Assembly (NCBI RefSeq): GCF_014196535.1
Contig: NZ_JACIDU010000004.1
Span: 124,001 to 188,000, forward strand
Length of the DNA: 64,000 nucleotides
Direction: 5' to 3'
Source: Allorhizobium borbori
GTDB taxonomy: Bacteria; Pseudomonadota; Alphaproteobacteria; Rhizobiales; Rhizobiaceae
Made by a program: the position numbers and the translations under genes. The notes below the pieces were generated by a model. That model worked only from the letters and a program-made list of their open reading frames with translations, searched no databases and was not told the origin of the DNA. Shown here piece by piece: positions 36,844 to 46,639 of this stretch; the first letter of the stretch is position 1; the number at the start of each line of letters is the position of its first letter.

Positions 36844-37743
36844 ATGGAACTGCGAACGCTAAGGGCTTTTGTGGAAGTGGTGCGCCGGGGCGGCTTTTCC
36901 GAAGCGGCCAAGACCGTGTTCACCACACAATCGGCGGTGAGCAAGGCGGTGCGCCAACTGGAAGACGAGCTTGGCCTGACCCTTCTCGACCGCATCGGCC
37001 ATCGTTCGACGCTGACGGCGGCGGGTGAGATCGTCTATCGCCGGGCGCTGACCATGCTGGCCGAGCGGGACGACCTTCTGGCCGAACTCGAGGAATTTCG
37101 CGGGCTGAAGCGGGGGCGGCTGAGGCTCGGCTTGCCGCCCATCGGTTCGGATGCACTGTTTGCACCTCTCTTTGCCATCTACCGCAGCCGCTATCCCGGC
37201 ATCGAGATCCAGCTTGTCGAACACGGTTCCAAGCGGCTGGAGGAACTGGTGCGTGATGGCGAGGTCGATCTCGGTGGTTCTCTCCTGCCGGTCTCGGAGG
37301 CATTCGACTGGCAGGAGGTGCGGCTGGAGCCGATCCATGTGTTGTTGCCGGAGGATCATCCGCTGGCGAGCGAGGAGGCCATTCCGCTGGAGCGCCTGAA
37401 GGACATGGCCTTCATCCTGTTCGATGCCGGCTTTGCGCTGAACCCGATCATTCTTGAGGCCTGCCAGAGCCGAGGCTTCGAGCCGCAGGTGGCGGCGCGT
37501 TCCAGCCAGATCAATTTCATCGTCGAACTGGTGGCCGCGGGGCTCGGTGTCGGTTTCCTGCCGCGTCTCATCGCCCGTCAGCGGGTGCATGCGGGTGTCG
37601 TCCACCGTCCGGTCATCGATCCCGGCATGAACTGGCACATGGCCTTCGTCTGGCGGCGTGGCGCCTATCTGCCCCACGCCGCCCGCGCCTGGCTGGAACT
37701 GGCGGCGGAGGTGTTTCAAAAGAAGGGGCAGGCCCAGTCCTGA
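36844..37743 (+). CDS. LysR family transcriptional regulator (CidR-like)
   Basis: A 299-residue regulator. The N-terminal winged helix covers about residues 1-60 (TLRAFVEVVRRGGFSEAAKTV, STLTAAGEIVYRR). The C-terminal periplasmic-binding-like effector domain covers about 90-292 (LRLGLPPIGSD, VLLPEDHPLAS). Because it is divergent from the lrgA-lrgB pair, it is probably their activator, as CidR is for cidAB in Gram-positives. The effector is unknown. Confidence 0.9.
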   Translation: MELRTLRAFVEVVRRGGFSEAAKTVFTTQSAVSKAVRQLEDELGLTLLDRIGHRSTLTAAGEIVYRRALTMLAERDDLLAELEEFRGLKRGRLRLGLPPIGSDALFAPLFAIYRSRYPGIEIQLVEHGSKRLEELVRDGEVDLGGSLLPVSEAFDWQEVRLEPIHVLLPEDHPLASEEAIPLERLKDMAFILFDAGFALNPIILEACQSRGFEPQVAARSSQINFIVELVAAGLGVGFLPRLIARQRVHAGVVHRPVIDPGMNWHMAFVWRRGAYLPHAARAWLELAAEVFQKKGQAQS

Positions 37744-37808
37744 CGGCCGTTGACAGCGGGCAGTCCGTTTGCTCCATTGCGGCGTCGCCGCGTTCATGCG
37801 GTGGCGGA

Positions 37809-37910
37809 TCGACTTGACGGGGTGCCGGTGAAGCCGGCTGAGATGGCGAATGGAAACACATCGCTGAACCCGCAGAACCTGATCCGGTTAGCACCGGCGG
37901 AGGGATCAAG
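37809..37910 (+). promoter_or_regulatory. TPP riboswitch (THI box)
   Basis: Conserved TPP aptamer elements appear in order: ACGGGGTGCC (P1/P2 side), GGCTGAGATGG (the CUGAGA pyrimidine-sensing core), ACCCGCAGAACCTGATC (the pyrophosphate helix) and GGTTAGCACCGGCGGAGGGA closing the fold. It lies about 85 bp before tenA, on the same strand, so thiamine pyrophosphate probably represses tenA expression. Exact ends are approximate. Confidence 0.92.
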
Positions 37911-37992
37911 CCATTGAGACGACGCCTTTTTGGCGCGCGGCATGCCTTGTCTTCCGTATCGTGCGGCCGGTACGCAAACCGGGAAGACACGG

Positions 37993-38661
37993 ATGACCCA
38001 CCCCCCCTTTGACCGCCTCAAGGATACCTGCCGTAATGACTGGCAAGCCTATTGCGAGCACGACTTTCTCGTGCAGCTTGCCTGCGGCACGCTGCCGGAA
38101 GACGCCTTTCGTCATTATCTGAAACAGGACTATCTGTTTCTCGTCCACTTTGCCCGCGCCTGGGGGCTGGCGGTCTACAAATCCGGGGATCTTGCCGAAA
38201 TCCGTTCGGCGCTGGCGACGTTGAAAGCCATTGTCGATATCGAGATCGACCTGCACATCGGCTACTGCCGCGAATGGGGCATCGAACCGCAAGACCTCGC
38301 CACCCTGCCGGAAGCGCGTCCGACCATGGCCTATACGCGCTATGTGCTGGATGCTGGCCATCGCGGCGATCTTCTCGACCTGCATGTAGCGCTTGCGCCC
38401 TGCGTGGTCGGCTATGCGGAAATCGCCCGCTGGATCATGGCGCAACCCTTCACCGTGCTGGACGGCAATCCCTATGCGGCGTGGATCGAGATGTATGCCG
38501 GTGATGAATTTCAGGAAGCGGCGATGGCCGAAGTCGACTGGCTGAACGCCCGGCTGGGCGGCGTGGCACCGGACCGCTTTTCAGCGCTTGCCAGAACCTT
38601 CCGCGATGCGACGCGGCTGGAAATCGACTTCTGGCAGATGGGTCTCGACCTTCGGGAGTAG
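37993..38661 (+). CDS. tenA: Aminopyrimidine aminohydrolase / thiaminase II
   Basis: A 222-residue all-helical enzyme that hydrolyses the amino group from degraded thiamine pyrimidine for salvage. TenA features are YLKQDYLFLVHFARAWGLAVYK (about residues 43-64), the catalytic Cys in ALAPCVVGYAEI, and FRDATRLEIDFWQMG near the C-terminus. The start is the ATG at 37993 (MTHPPFDRL), downstream of a TPP riboswitch, which strongly supports the thiamine role. It ends seven bases from the convergent P450 gene. Confidence 0.93.
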   Translation: MTHPPFDRLKDTCRNDWQAYCEHDFLVQLACGTLPEDAFRHYLKQDYLFLVHFARAWGLAVYKSGDLAEIRSALATLKAIVDIEIDLHIGYCREWGIEPQDLATLPEARPTMAYTRYVLDAGHRGDLLDLHVALAPCVVGYAEIARWIMAQPFTVLDGNPYAAWIEMYAGDEFQEAAMAEVDWLNARLGGVAPDRFSALARTFRDATRLEIDFWQMGLDLRE

Positions 38662-38668
38662 GCGAGCG

Positions 38669-39916
38669 TTACCAGTCGAGGTCGAGCCGCTCCAGCCCGT
38701 GGAAGTGATAGACATCCTTCACGCGGGGCGTTTCCTTGATTTTCAGGCCGGGCAGGCGCGCGAAGAGGAGCGGTATTACGACATTCAGTTCAAGCCGCGC
38801 CAGCGGCGCACCGATACAGAAATGGATGCCGGCACCGAAGGACAGGTTCGCGGCCTCATTGCGCTCCGGCTTGAAGGTGAGGGGGTCGGGAAAGGTTTTG
38901 GGGTCCAGATTGGCAGCGGCCAGGACCATCCCGATCTTGTCGCCACGCCTGAAGGAAACGCCGTCGATCTCGGCGTCTTCCAGACACCAGCGGTCGAAAA
39001 TGTGGACCGGCGCGCAAATGCGCAACGTTTCCTCGACCGTGCGCTCCGTTGCCGCCGCATCGCGAAACAGTTCGGCGGGATCGAGCCCGCTTTCGAGGAT
39101 AAGGCGGACGGAATTGCCGATCTGGTGCACCGTCGCCTCATGCCCGGCATTGAGTAGCACGATGACGGTCGACACCAGTTCGTCGTCGCTCAGGTGCTGG
39201 CCGCGATGCTCCGTGTGGATCATGTGCGAAAGCAGATCGTCACGAGGCTCCGCCCGTCGCTCCGCGATCACGCCACGCACATAGGCGGCAAATTCCGTTG
39301 CCGCGCGCTCGGCGGCGTCTTCGTCGGCGCGGCTGCGCTTGAACATATACATGCCGACATAATCATGCGACCACTTGAGGAGTTGCGGCCCCATCTCCTC
39401 CGGAATGCCCACCATGCGCGCGATCATCGTCACGGGGATCACGTCGGCGAAGGTCGAGAGAAGCTCCGTTTCGCCGTCCTTCTCGAAACTGTCGATCAAC
39501 CGGTTCGCCAGCGCGGCGATTTCCGGGCGCATGTGCTCGATTTGACGGGAGACGAAGGCGCGATTGATGAGGGTCCGAAGGCGCGTGTGTTCCGGCGGCT
39601 CCAGTTCCAGCAGCGACCAGGACTCGGCTGCATCGAAATTTTTGAGGTGCGGCAGGGGCTCCGGCAGGCCAAGTTCTTCACGGCTTGCCACATGCAGGAT
39701 CTGCCGCCCGAACCGCCGGTCGCGCAGGAGCGCGTTGACATGGTCATAACCGGTCACGAACCACATACGCTGTTCTTCCCAGTAAAAGGTGGGGCACAGC
39801 GCATGGAGCGCGGCATAGGTCGGGTTCGGGTTCGTGTAGAAAGCCGGATCGCGCGCATTGAGGCGAACGTGGCGGGTTTTCGGGTCGAGGCTGAGAAAGG
39901 GCGTGATGGTCTGCAT
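38669..39916 (-). CDS. Cytochrome P450
   Basis: A 415-residue soluble bacterial P450. The haem-binding loop FGAGIHFCIGAPLARLE has thiolate C367. The ExxR motif is in VEETLRICAP, and the I-helix oxygen-activation motif reads LNAGHEATVHQ, with Glu where Asp is often found. Substrate cannot be inferred, and no ferredoxin or ferredoxin reductase gene is adjacent. It is preceded on the same strand by a diguanylate cyclase-like gene after 41 bp, with no obvious functional link. Confidence 0.93.
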   Translation of the reverse strand: MQTITPFLSLDPKTRHVRLNARDPAFYTNPNPTYAALHALCPTFYWEEQRMWFVTGYDHVNALLRDRRFGRQILHVASREELGLPEPLPHLKNFDAAESWSLLELEPPEHTRLRTLINRAFVSRQIEHMRPEIAALANRLIDSFEKDGETELLSTFADVIPVTMIARMVGIPEEMGPQLLKWSHDYVGMYMFKRSRADEDAAERAATEFAAYVRGVIAERRAEPRDDLLSHMIHTEHRGQHLSDDELVSTVIVLLNAGHEATVHQIGNSVRLILESGLDPAELFRDAAATERTVEETLRICAPVHIFDRWCLEDAEIDGVSFRRGDKIGMVLAAANLDPKTFPDPLTFKPERNEAANLSFGAGIHFCIGAPLARLELNVVIPLLFARLPGLKIKETPRVKDVYHFHGLERLDLDW

Positions 39917-39957
39917 GATCGATGCTTAACCTGAAACGGCGCCGGACGGAACGGCTC

Positions 39958-41199
39958 TCATCCGCCGCGACCGATAAGGCCCATGTGGTGCAACGCCGCG
40001 ACCTGACGATCGGTGCTGTCACCGATGGCGGCTTCATCCTCCAGCGAGACGATCGCGACGCCATCTTCGCAATCGAGGCCGATCCGGTCGCGGCCGGCCC
40101 GCTTGGCGGCGTAAAGCGCCCGGTCGGAACCGTCGAGCAGGGAAAAGAGCGTCGTCCCCTTCGGCGCCATTGCAATCCCGGCGCAGGCCGACACGATAAT
40201 GTCGGTTCCGGAAACCGGGATCGGCGTGTGCCGCAGCGCCTCGCGGATCCGGCTGGTCACCTCGACGGCATCCGCTGCCGATGATACCCGAAGCGCGCAG
40301 GCGAACTCTTCGCCACCCAGGCGACCGACAACGCCGCGCCCGGCCATGACGGCATCCATGATGCGGGCGAAGGTGACCAGAACGCTATCGCCGGCGTGAT
40401 GGCCGTGGGCGTCGTTGATTCGCTTGAAGTGGTCGAGGTCGAGATGGGCGAGCGCCACAAGCGGCCGTCCCGGTATCGATGTTGCGTTGAGCGTATCGAA
40501 GGCATTTTCGAAGCCGCGTCGGTTCAAAAGGCCCGTCAGCGGGTCGGTCGCCGCCAACCGCTTCAGGCGGTCCTCGTTGTCGATCATCATCAGTCTTGTG
40601 CCGAAGACAAGCATGCCCACCACGCAGAGCGCCGCCACCCCCGCCAGAGGGGGCGCGTAGGGAATGTCCGCGAATGTCGGGGGCTTGTAGAGAAGGACGA
40701 TCACGATCATCGTAACGGACAGCGTGGCCTGCAGGAAGAACATGGCGGCAAGCCCGCTGCGCGTTTTCGAGAGAAGGCCGCCGCGTTGCAAGAGTGCCAT
40801 GCCGGTCAGGCCGTGCCCGATGACTGCGGCGGTATGGTAAAGGGCGATACGCGCATAAAGGGTCTCACGGATCTCGGGAAACAGCATCCCGCCTGTCCAG
40901 ATAAAGGCGGGAATGAAGATCGTGAAGGAAACCGGGCGTGAATCGAGCGACAGGACCCCGGCCAGCAACAGGCCGATGCCGAAAGTGGCGGAGGTGTTCG
41001 CAACCTGGATCGAGATGAAGTCCGGGAGGTATCCACGCATCGCCACGCCTGCAAGGCCAAGGCCATGCAGGCCGGAACCGATGCACCAGAACAGGAGAGT
41101 TGGCGAGCGGCGGACGAAGATCCAAAGACCAAGCAGCATCGCGGAAAGCGAGGCGGCTTCCAGTGACCAGATCAGCAGTCCTGTCTTGATGTCGATCAC
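39958..41199 (-). CDS. Membrane diguanylate cyclase (GGDEF domain)
   Basis: A 413-residue protein starting at GTG 41199. About six to seven N-terminal membrane spans (residues 5-205) form a sensor-like region; a GGDEF domain covers about 215-385 with DPLTGLLNRRGFE, DLDHFKRINDAHGHHAGD and an intact active loop RLGGEEF. The usual RxxD inhibitory site five residues before the loop is absent (RGVVGR), so product inhibition by c-di-GMP at that site is unlikely. It may make c-di-GMP, a known promoter of the unipolar polysaccharide encoded elsewhere in this window. Confidence 0.9.
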   Translation of the reverse strand: MIDIKTGLLIWSLEAASLSAMLLGLWIFVRRSPTLLFWCIGSGLHGLGLAGVAMRGYLPDFISIQVANTSATFGIGLLLAGVLSLDSRPVSFTIFIPAFIWTGGMLFPEIRETLYARIALYHTAAVIGHGLTGMALLQRGGLLSKTRSGLAAMFFLQATLSVTMIVIVLLYKPPTFADIPYAPPLAGVAALCVVGMLVFGTRLMMIDNEDRLKRLAATDPLTGLLNRRGFENAFDTLNATSIPGRPLVALAHLDLDHFKRINDAHGHHAGDSVLVTFARIMDAVMAGRGVVGRLGGEEFACALRVSSAADAVEVTSRIREALRHTPIPVSGTDIIVSACAGIAMAPKGTTLFSLLDGSDRALYAAKRAGRDRIGLDCEDGVAIVSLEDEAAIGDSTDRQVAALHHMGLIGRGG

Positions 41200-41502
41200 G
41201 ATGGTTTCCGCGTTTGGGGGCTGGGCAGAATTTGCACGCGCGCATTTTACGTTGCGTTAACAAACGGACCCGCAACGGGTGCGTGACAGGGGATGATGTC
41301 AAAAATCCTGCCGGCTGTCGATTTGGTGGTATCCCGTTAACGCTGCGATCACTCTATCGTGTGCGAACCTGTAGCCATGTGGCTTTTGCATGACACGCCG
41401 TCTTGAAGTGCGGGGCGGTCACACTCTATGTATGGAGTCCACGATATTCGAAATGATTCCCGATGCGGCAGCCTGTGCGGGATTATGGAACGAAGGACCG
41501 AT
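41200..41502. other. Intergenic region before clpP
   Basis: A 303 bp gap between the divergent GGDEF gene and clpP. It contains the heat-shock-type promoter at 41402-41431. Short ORFs across it have no ribosome-binding site or family resemblance. No other structured element was recognised. Confidence 0.6.
41402..41431 (+). promoter_or_regulatory. Candidate RpoH (sigma-32) promoter of clpP
   Basis: CTTGAA at 41402-41407 and CTATGT at 41426-41431 are separated by 18 bp, close to the alphaproteobacterial heat-shock promoter pattern. The clpP start is about 70 bp downstream. Heat induction of clpP is well established in the group; activity of this exact site is inference. Confidence 0.6.
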
Positions 41503-42135
41503 ATGCGAAATCCAGTTGATACCGCTCTGGCTTTGGTGCCGATGGTTGTCGAGCAGACGAACCGTGGCGAGCGCTCCTACGACATTTTCTCGCGTCTCCT
41601 GAAGGAGCGCATCATCTTCCTCACCGGCCCGGTCGAGGATCAGATGGCGACCCTCGTGTGCGCCCAGCTTCTCTTCCTCGAAGCAGAAAACCCGAAGAAG
41701 GAAATCGCGCTCTACATCAATTCGCCGGGCGGTGTCGTCACCGCCGGCATGGCGATCTACGATACGATGCAGTTCATCAAGCCGGCCGTATCGACGCTTT
41801 GCATCGGTCAGGCTGCTTCGATGGGTTCGCTTCTCCTCGCCGCCGGTGAGAAGGGCATGCGTTTCGCAACGCCGAACGCCCGCATCATGGTTCACCAGCC
41901 TTCGGGCGGTTTCCAGGGTCAGGCGTCGGACATCGAGCGTCACGCCCGCGACATCATCAAGATGAAGCGTCGCCTGAACGAAGTCTATGTGAAGCATTGC
42001 GGCCGGACCTATGAAGAGGTTGAGGCAACGCTGGATCGCGACCACTTCATGGATGGCGAAGAAGCGCTCTCCTGGGGTGTCATCGACAAGGTTCTGACGT
42101 CGCGCGTGGAAATGGAAGGCGCGACGGAAGCCTGA
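41503..42135 (+). CDS. clpP: ATP-dependent Clp protease proteolytic subunit
   Basis: A 210-residue serine peptidase that forms the tetradecameric barrel degrading unfolded or tagged proteins fed by ClpX/ClpA. Nucleophile S106 is in [12 protein letters not shown]131 in MVHQPSG, and the Asp follows in the later part of the fold. The start at 41503 ([13 protein letters not shown]), with AAGGA before it, is the standard rhizobial N-terminus; an ATG at 41485 would add six residues. clpX follows after 281 bp. Confidence 0.97.
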   Translation: MRNPVDTALALVPMVVEQTNRGERSYDIFSRLLKERIIFLTGPVEDQMATLVCAQLLFLEAENPKKEIALYINSPGGVVTAGMAIYDTMQFIKPAVSTLCIGQAASMGSLLLAAGEKGMRFATPNARIMVHQPSGGFQGQASDIERHARDIIKMKRRLNEVYVKHCGRTYEEVEATLDRDHFMDGEEALSWGVIDKVLTSRVEMEGATEA

Positions 42136-42416
42136 TTGTCGCCGTTCTTTGTCGGCCCCTCACTGTCTTGTGCAAAAGAGGGGCTTCAAACAGATGAGGA
42201 ACGGGATAATACTGTTGAAGCCGTTAATGCTATGTTGGGTGTTGCCGGCATAGCATCCCGGATCAAGGGGATGTCGTTGCAGCCGGAGAAAACCGCTCCG
42301 GTCAGTACCCCGGAAGCGATGCCCTCACGGAGCGATGGGTTTCGTGCGGGCAAGGACGGCAGGAAAGTGTCTGGGGCCGGCGATAGCGGGTCGCAGCGTG
42401 CTGGAAGGAAAGTGAT
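42136..42416 (+). other. Gap between clpP and clpX with a doubtful ORF
   Basis: A TTG-started 94-codon frame begins directly after the clpP stop and ends in an ATGA overlap with clpX. Its codon use and composition are poor, and I recognise no protein family, so I do not call it a gene. The region probably contains the clpX promoter; a GGGATAATACT stretch near 42203 is a possible -10 element without a clear -35. Confidence 0.4.
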
Positions 42417-43694
42417 ATGAGCAAGGTCAGCGGCAGCAACGGCGGCGACTCGAAGAACACCCTCTATTGTTCATTCTGCGGCAAGAGCCAGCACGAAGTC
42501 CGGAAGCTGATTGCCGGGCCGACCGTGTTCATCTGCGATGAATGCGTCGAATTGTGCATGGACATCATCCGCGAGGAGAACAAGTCCTCCATGGTGAAGT
42601 CCCGTGACGGCGTTCCCACGCCGCAGGACATCATCAAGATCCTGGACGAATATGTCATCGGCCAGAAGCAGGCGAAGAAGATCCTCTCCGTCGCCGTGCA
42701 TAACCATTACAAGCGTCTGTCGCACTCCTCCAAGGGTGGTGAAGTCGAACTTGCGAAGTCGAACATCATGCTGGTCGGCCCGACCGGTTGCGGCAAGACC
42801 TACCTTGCCCAGACGCTCGCCCGCATCATCGACGTGCCGTTCACCATGGCTGACGCGACGACGCTGACGGAAGCCGGCTATGTCGGTGAAGACGTCGAAA
42901 ACATCATCCTGAAGCTTCTGCAGTCCGCCGACTACAATGTCGAGCGCGCCCAGCGCGGCATCGTCTACATCGACGAAGTCGACAAGATTTCGCGCAAGTC
43001 GGACAATCCGTCCATCACGCGCGATGTGTCGGGCGAAGGCGTGCAGCAGGCGCTTCTGAAGATCATGGAAGGCACCGTCGCTTCCGTGCCGCCGCAGGGT
43101 GGCCGCAAGCATCCGCAGCAGGAGTTCCTGCAGGTGGATACGACGAACATCCTGTTCATCTGCGGCGGCGCATTCGCCGGCCTCGACAAGGTCATCTCCG
43201 CCCGTTCGGAAAAGACGTCGATCGGCTTCGGCGCCAAGGTTGCCGCCCCCGATGAACGTCGCGTCGGTCACATCCTGCGCGATCTCGAGCCGGAAGATCT
43301 GGTGAAATTCGGTCTCATTCCGGAATTCATCGGTCGTCTGCCGGTTATCGCGACGCTGGAAGACCTCGACGAGGATGCGCTGATCCAGATCCTGTCCGAG
43401 CCGAAAAACGCGCTCGTCAAGCAGTATCAGCGCCTGTTCGAGATGGAAGACGTCGAACTGACCTTCCACGAGGACGCCCTGCGCGAGATCGCCCGCCGGG
43501 CCATCATCCGCAAGACCGGTGCGCGCGGCCTGCGTTCGATCATGGAAAAGATCCTGCTCGACACGATGTTCGAGCTGCCGACGCTGGAAGGCGTGCGCGA
43601 AGTGGTCATTTCCGACGACGTGGTCAAGGGCAATGCCCGTCCGCTCTACATCTACGCGGACCGTGCCGAGGAAAAGGCCAACGCTTCGGCCTGA
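42417..43694 (+). CDS. clpX: ATP-dependent Clp protease ATP-binding subunit ClpX
   Basis: A 425-residue AAA+ unfoldase. The N-terminal zinc domain has CSFCGK and CDECVELC (about residues 17-44). Walker A is GPTGCGKT, Walker B is VYIDEVDKI, and the ClpP-docking IGF loop is in [10 protein letters not shown]. Together with ClpP it degrades specific regulators. The ATG at 42417 is preceded by AAGGAAAG. lon follows in the same direction after 321 bp. Confidence 0.98.
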   Translation: MSKVSGSNGGDSKNTLYCSFCGKSQHEVRKLIAGPTVFICDECVELCMDIIREENKSSMVKSRDGVPTPQDIIKILDEYVIGQKQAKKILSVAVHNHYKRLSHSSKGGEVELAKSNIMLVGPTGCGKTYLAQTLARIIDVPFTMADATTLTEAGYVGEDVENIILKLLQSADYNVERAQRGIVYIDEVDKISRKSDNPSITRDVSGEGVQQALLKIMEGTVASVPPQGGRKHPQQEFLQVDTTNILFICGGAFAGLDKVISARSEKTSIGFGAKVAAPDERRVGHILRDLEPEDLVKFGLIPEFIGRLPVIATLEDLDEDALIQILSEPKNALVKQYQRLFEMEDVELTFHEDALREIARRAIIRKTGARGLRSIMEKILLDTMFELPTLEGVREVVISDDVVKGNARPLYIYADRAEEKANASA

Positions 43695-44015
43695 TAAGAA
43701 ACAAGGGCAGGGGCGACCGTTATGTCGCCCCACCTGCGGCGCTCCTCTTGCGAGTGACCGGTGTGAGTTGCGCGCGTTCTGGCGCATCGCCGGCTAAAGC
43801 CGCCGCCTCTAAAGGCAAACTGTTTTCTCGCGTATCTCCCGTATCGTGTATGACGCAAGCTCGGCTCACGTCTTTTGTGACAGGCTTGAAAACCGCGTTG
43901 CGGCACTCCACTTTGATGAGTGGAAACGAAATGCGCCAAGGACTTGGGTCACTCCCTCCGGCTCAGGTTCACGGCAGGCAGGTCCCGGCAAACGGGACGT
44001 TGGAAAGGAAATATC
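43695..44015. other. Intergenic region clpX-lon
   Basis: A 321 bp gap. It contains an 8 bp perfect dyad GGGGCGAC/GTCGCCCC (43710-43731) 16 bp after clpX, without a T-run, and a CTTGAAA element at 43885 followed after about 16 bp by CCACTTT, a weak match to a heat-shock promoter for lon. No convincing coding sequence. Confidence 0.5.
43885..43914 (+). promoter_or_regulatory. Possible RpoH promoter of lon
   Basis: CTTGAAA is a perfect -35-type heat-shock element; the downstream CTCCACTTT matches the -10 consensus poorly. About 100 bp before the lon start. Weak on its own; supported mainly by the known heat induction of lon. Confidence 0.35.
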
Positions 44016-46436
44016 ATGACGAATGTTACGTCTGCGGATGCCGGCTCGAATCTCTACCCGGTCCTGCCGCTTCGCGACATCGTGGTCTTCCCGCATATGA
44101 TCGTTCCGCTCTTCGTTGGGCGTGAGAAATCGATCCGCGCTCTGGAAGAGGTCATGGGGTCCGACAGGCAGATCATGCTCGCGACGCAGACCAATGCGAG
44201 CGATGACGACCCGACCCCGGATGCCATCTACAAGGTGGGCACGGTCGCGAATGTGCTCCAGCTCCTCAAGCTTCCCGACGGTACCGTCAAGGTGCTGGTG
44301 GAAGGCAAGGCGCGCGCCAAGATCGGTGCTTACAGCGAGCGTGAGGAGTTCTACGAAGCCACCGCTGAAGTGCTGGACGAGCCCGAAGAAGACCCGGTCG
44401 AAATCGAGGCCCTGTCGCGGTCTACCGTGTCGGAGTTCGAAAACTATGTGAAGCTGAACAAGAAGATTTCTCCGGAAGTCGTCAGCGTCACCGGCCAGAT
44501 CGACGATGCCTCCAAGCTCGCCGATACGATTGCCTCGCATCTCTCCATCAAGATCACCGAAAAGCAGGAGATGCTTGAGACGGTGAGCGTGAAGGGCCGG
44601 CTTGAAAAGGCGCTCGGCTTCATGGAAGGCGAGATTTCGGTTCTTCAGGTCGAAAAGCGCATCCGCTCGCGCGTCAAGCGCCAGATGGAAAAGACCCAGC
44701 GCGAGTACTACCTCAACGAACAGATGAAGGCGATCCAGAAGGAACTCGGCGATGGCGAGGACGGCCGTGACGAGATGGCCGAACTGGAAGATCGCATCTC
44801 CAAGACCAAGCTGTCCAAGGAAGCCCGTGAAAAGGCGGATGCGGAGCTGAAGAAGCTGCGCCAGATGAGCCCGATGTCGGCGGAAGCCACCGTCGTGCGC
44901 AACTATCTGGACTGGCTGCTCGGCCTGCCCTGGGGCAAGAAGTCGAAGATCAAGAGCAATCTGATCCATGCCGAGAAGATCCTCGATGAGGACCATTTCG
45001 GTCTCGACAAGGTCAAGGAGCGTATCGTCGAATACCTCGCTGTTCAGGCGCGCGCCACGAAGATCAAGGGCCCGATTCTTTGCCTCGTCGGCCCGCCCGG
45101 CGTTGGCAAGACCTCGCTCGCCCGCTCGATCGCCAAGGCGACCGGTCGCGAATATGTCCGCATGGCCCTCGGCGGCGTGCGCGATGAGGCTGAAATCCGC
45201 GGTCACCGCCGCACCTATATCGGCTCGATGCCCGGCAAGGTCATCCAGTCGATGAAGAAGGCGAAGAAGGCCAACCCGCTCTTCCTGCTCGATGAAATCG
45301 ACAAGATGGGCATGGACTTCCGCGGCGATCCGTCGTCGGCTTTGCTTGAGGTGCTCGATCCGGAACAGAACGCAACTTTCATGGACCATTATCTGGAGGT
45401 GGAATACGACCTGTCCGACGTGATGTTCATCACCACGGCGAACACGCTCAATATTCCGGCTCCGCTGATGGACCGCATGGAGATCATCCGCATCGCCGGC
45501 TACACGGAGGACGAAAAGCGCGAGATCGCTCGTCGTCACCTGCTGCCGAAGGCGATCAAGGAACATGCGCTGCGTGCCGGCGAGTTCTCGGTGTCGGATG
45601 ATGCGCTGATGGCTGTCATCCAGCGTTACACCCGTGAGGCTGGCGTCCGTTCCTTCGAACGTGAGCTGATGAAGCTCGCCCGCAAGGCGGTCACGGAAAT
45701 CCTGCGCGGCAAGGTCAAGTCGGTCGAGGTGACGGCGGAGAACATCGAGGACTATCTCGGCGTTCCGCGTTACCGCCACGGCGAAGCCGAGCGCGAGGAT
45801 CAGGTCGGTGTCGTTACCGGTCTGGCATGGACGGAAGTGGGCGGCGAACTGCTGACCATCGAAGGCGTTCAGATGCCTGGCAAGGGTCGAATGACCGTGA
45901 CGGGTAACCTGAAGGACGTGATGAAGGAATCGATTTCTGCCGCGGCTTCCTATGTCCGCTCGCGCGCCGTCGATTTCGGCATCGAGCCGCCGCGCTTCGA
46001 TACGTCGGACATCCACGTTCACGTTCCCGAAGGTGCGACCCCGAAGGACGGTCCGTCTGCTGGTGTCGCCATGGCCACCGCCATTGTTTCGATCATGACC
46101 GGCATTCCGGTTTCGAAGGATGTGGCGATGACCGGCGAGATCACCTTGCGCGGTCGGGTTCTGCCGATTGGCGGTCTGAAGGAAAAGCTCCTTGCGGCTC
46201 TTCGTGGCGGCATCAAGAAGGTGCTCATTCCGGAAGAAAACGCCAAGGATCTGGCGGAGATTCCCGACAACGTGAAGAACGGTCTGGAAATCGTTCCGGT
46301 TTCGCGCATGGGCGAAGTGCTGGCGCATGCTCTGCTGCGCAAGCCTGAGCCCATCGAGTGGGACCCTGCCACGGCGGCCCGCACCGTAGCTGCGGTGGAG
46401 GGTGCCGAGGACGGTCAGCCGGGCTTGGCCCACTGA
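44016..46436 (+). CDS. lon: Endopeptidase La (Lon protease)
   Basis: An 806-residue homo-oligomeric ATP-dependent protease. It has an N-terminal substrate-binding domain (about residues 10-205), a coiled region, an AAA+ module with Walker [11 protein letters not shown] and Walker [10 protein letters not shown], and a C-terminal serine-lysine protease domain with S681 in [10 protein letters not shown] and K724 in [11 protein letters not shown]. The start at 44016 with GGAAAGGAAAT upstream gives [10 protein letters not shown]; the 32 extra codons upstream are rejected. The short tail after the protease domain is normal. Confidence 0.98.
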   Translation: MTNVTSADAGSNLYPVLPLRDIVVFPHMIVPLFVGREKSIRALEEVMGSDRQIMLATQTNASDDDPTPDAIYKVGTVANVLQLLKLPDGTVKVLVEGKARAKIGAYSEREEFYEATAEVLDEPEEDPVEIEALSRSTVSEFENYVKLNKKISPEVVSVTGQIDDASKLADTIASHLSIKITEKQEMLETVSVKGRLEKALGFMEGEISVLQVEKRIRSRVKRQMEKTQREYYLNEQMKAIQKELGDGEDGRDEMAELEDRISKTKLSKEAREKADAELKKLRQMSPMSAEATVVRNYLDWLLGLPWGKKSKIKSNLIHAEKILDEDHFGLDKVKERIVEYLAVQARATKIKGPILCLVGPPGVGKTSLARSIAKATGREYVRMALGGVRDEAEIRGHRRTYIGSMPGKVIQSMKKAKKANPLFLLDEIDKMGMDFRGDPSSALLEVLDPEQNATFMDHYLEVEYDLSDVMFITTANTLNIPAPLMDRMEIIRIAGYTEDEKREIARRHLLPKAIKEHALRAGEFSVSDDALMAVIQRYTREAGVRSFERELMKLARKAVTEILRGKVKSVEVTAENIEDYLGVPRYRHGEAEREDQVGVVTGLAWTEVGGELLTIEGVQMPGKGRMTVTGNLKDVMKESISAAASYVRSRAVDFGIEPPRFDTSDIHVHVPEGATPKDGPSAGVAMATAIVSIMTGIPVSKDVAMTGEITLRGRVLPIGGLKEKLLAALRGGIKKVLIPEENAKDLAEIPDNVKNGLEIVPVSRMGEVLAHALLRKPEPIEWDPATAARTVAAVEGAEDGQPGLAH

Positions 46437-46478
46437 AACGGTGCGGTGTTTCCGCGACTTTTTCTAAAAATGTGTGAA

Positions 46479-46504
46479 AAAGGCCGGCGTTTACGCCGGC
46501 CTTT
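46479..46504. terminator. Terminator hairpin after lon
   Basis: A perfect 11 bp stem, AAAGGCCGGCG/CGCCGGCCTTT, with a 4-nt loop. The forward T-run is short; the reverse reading has five Ts. It lies 42 bp after the lon stop. Confidence 0.7.
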
Positions 46505-46559
46505 GTGTGAAAAAAGCCGAAGACCCCTTGTTTTCTGGCGTTTCCAAGCGCTTTTGAAG

Positions 46560-46587
46560 TTGCAGCGGGCAGGCGGATTCGTATTCT
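46560..46587 (+). promoter_or_regulatory. Possible sigma-70-type promoter of hupB
   Basis: TTGCAG and TATTCT are separated by 16 bp, 53 bp before the hupB start and just downstream of the lon terminator. A plausible but not strong match. Confidence 0.4.
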
Positions 46588-46639
46588 GCCCCGCGACTTC
46601 AATCCGAGTCGTTTCATACCGATAGAAAGGGGTGGAAAC

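Noticed and set aside
42136-42420. 94-codon frame between clpP and clpX as a gene
   Set aside because: Starts at TTG directly after a stop without a ribosome-binding site; codon use is poor and no family is recognised, though its ATGA overlap with clpX is noted.
43920-44015. N-terminal extension of Lon to 43920
   Set aside because: The added residues have no family match, and the ATG at 44016 has a good ribosome-binding site and standard length.
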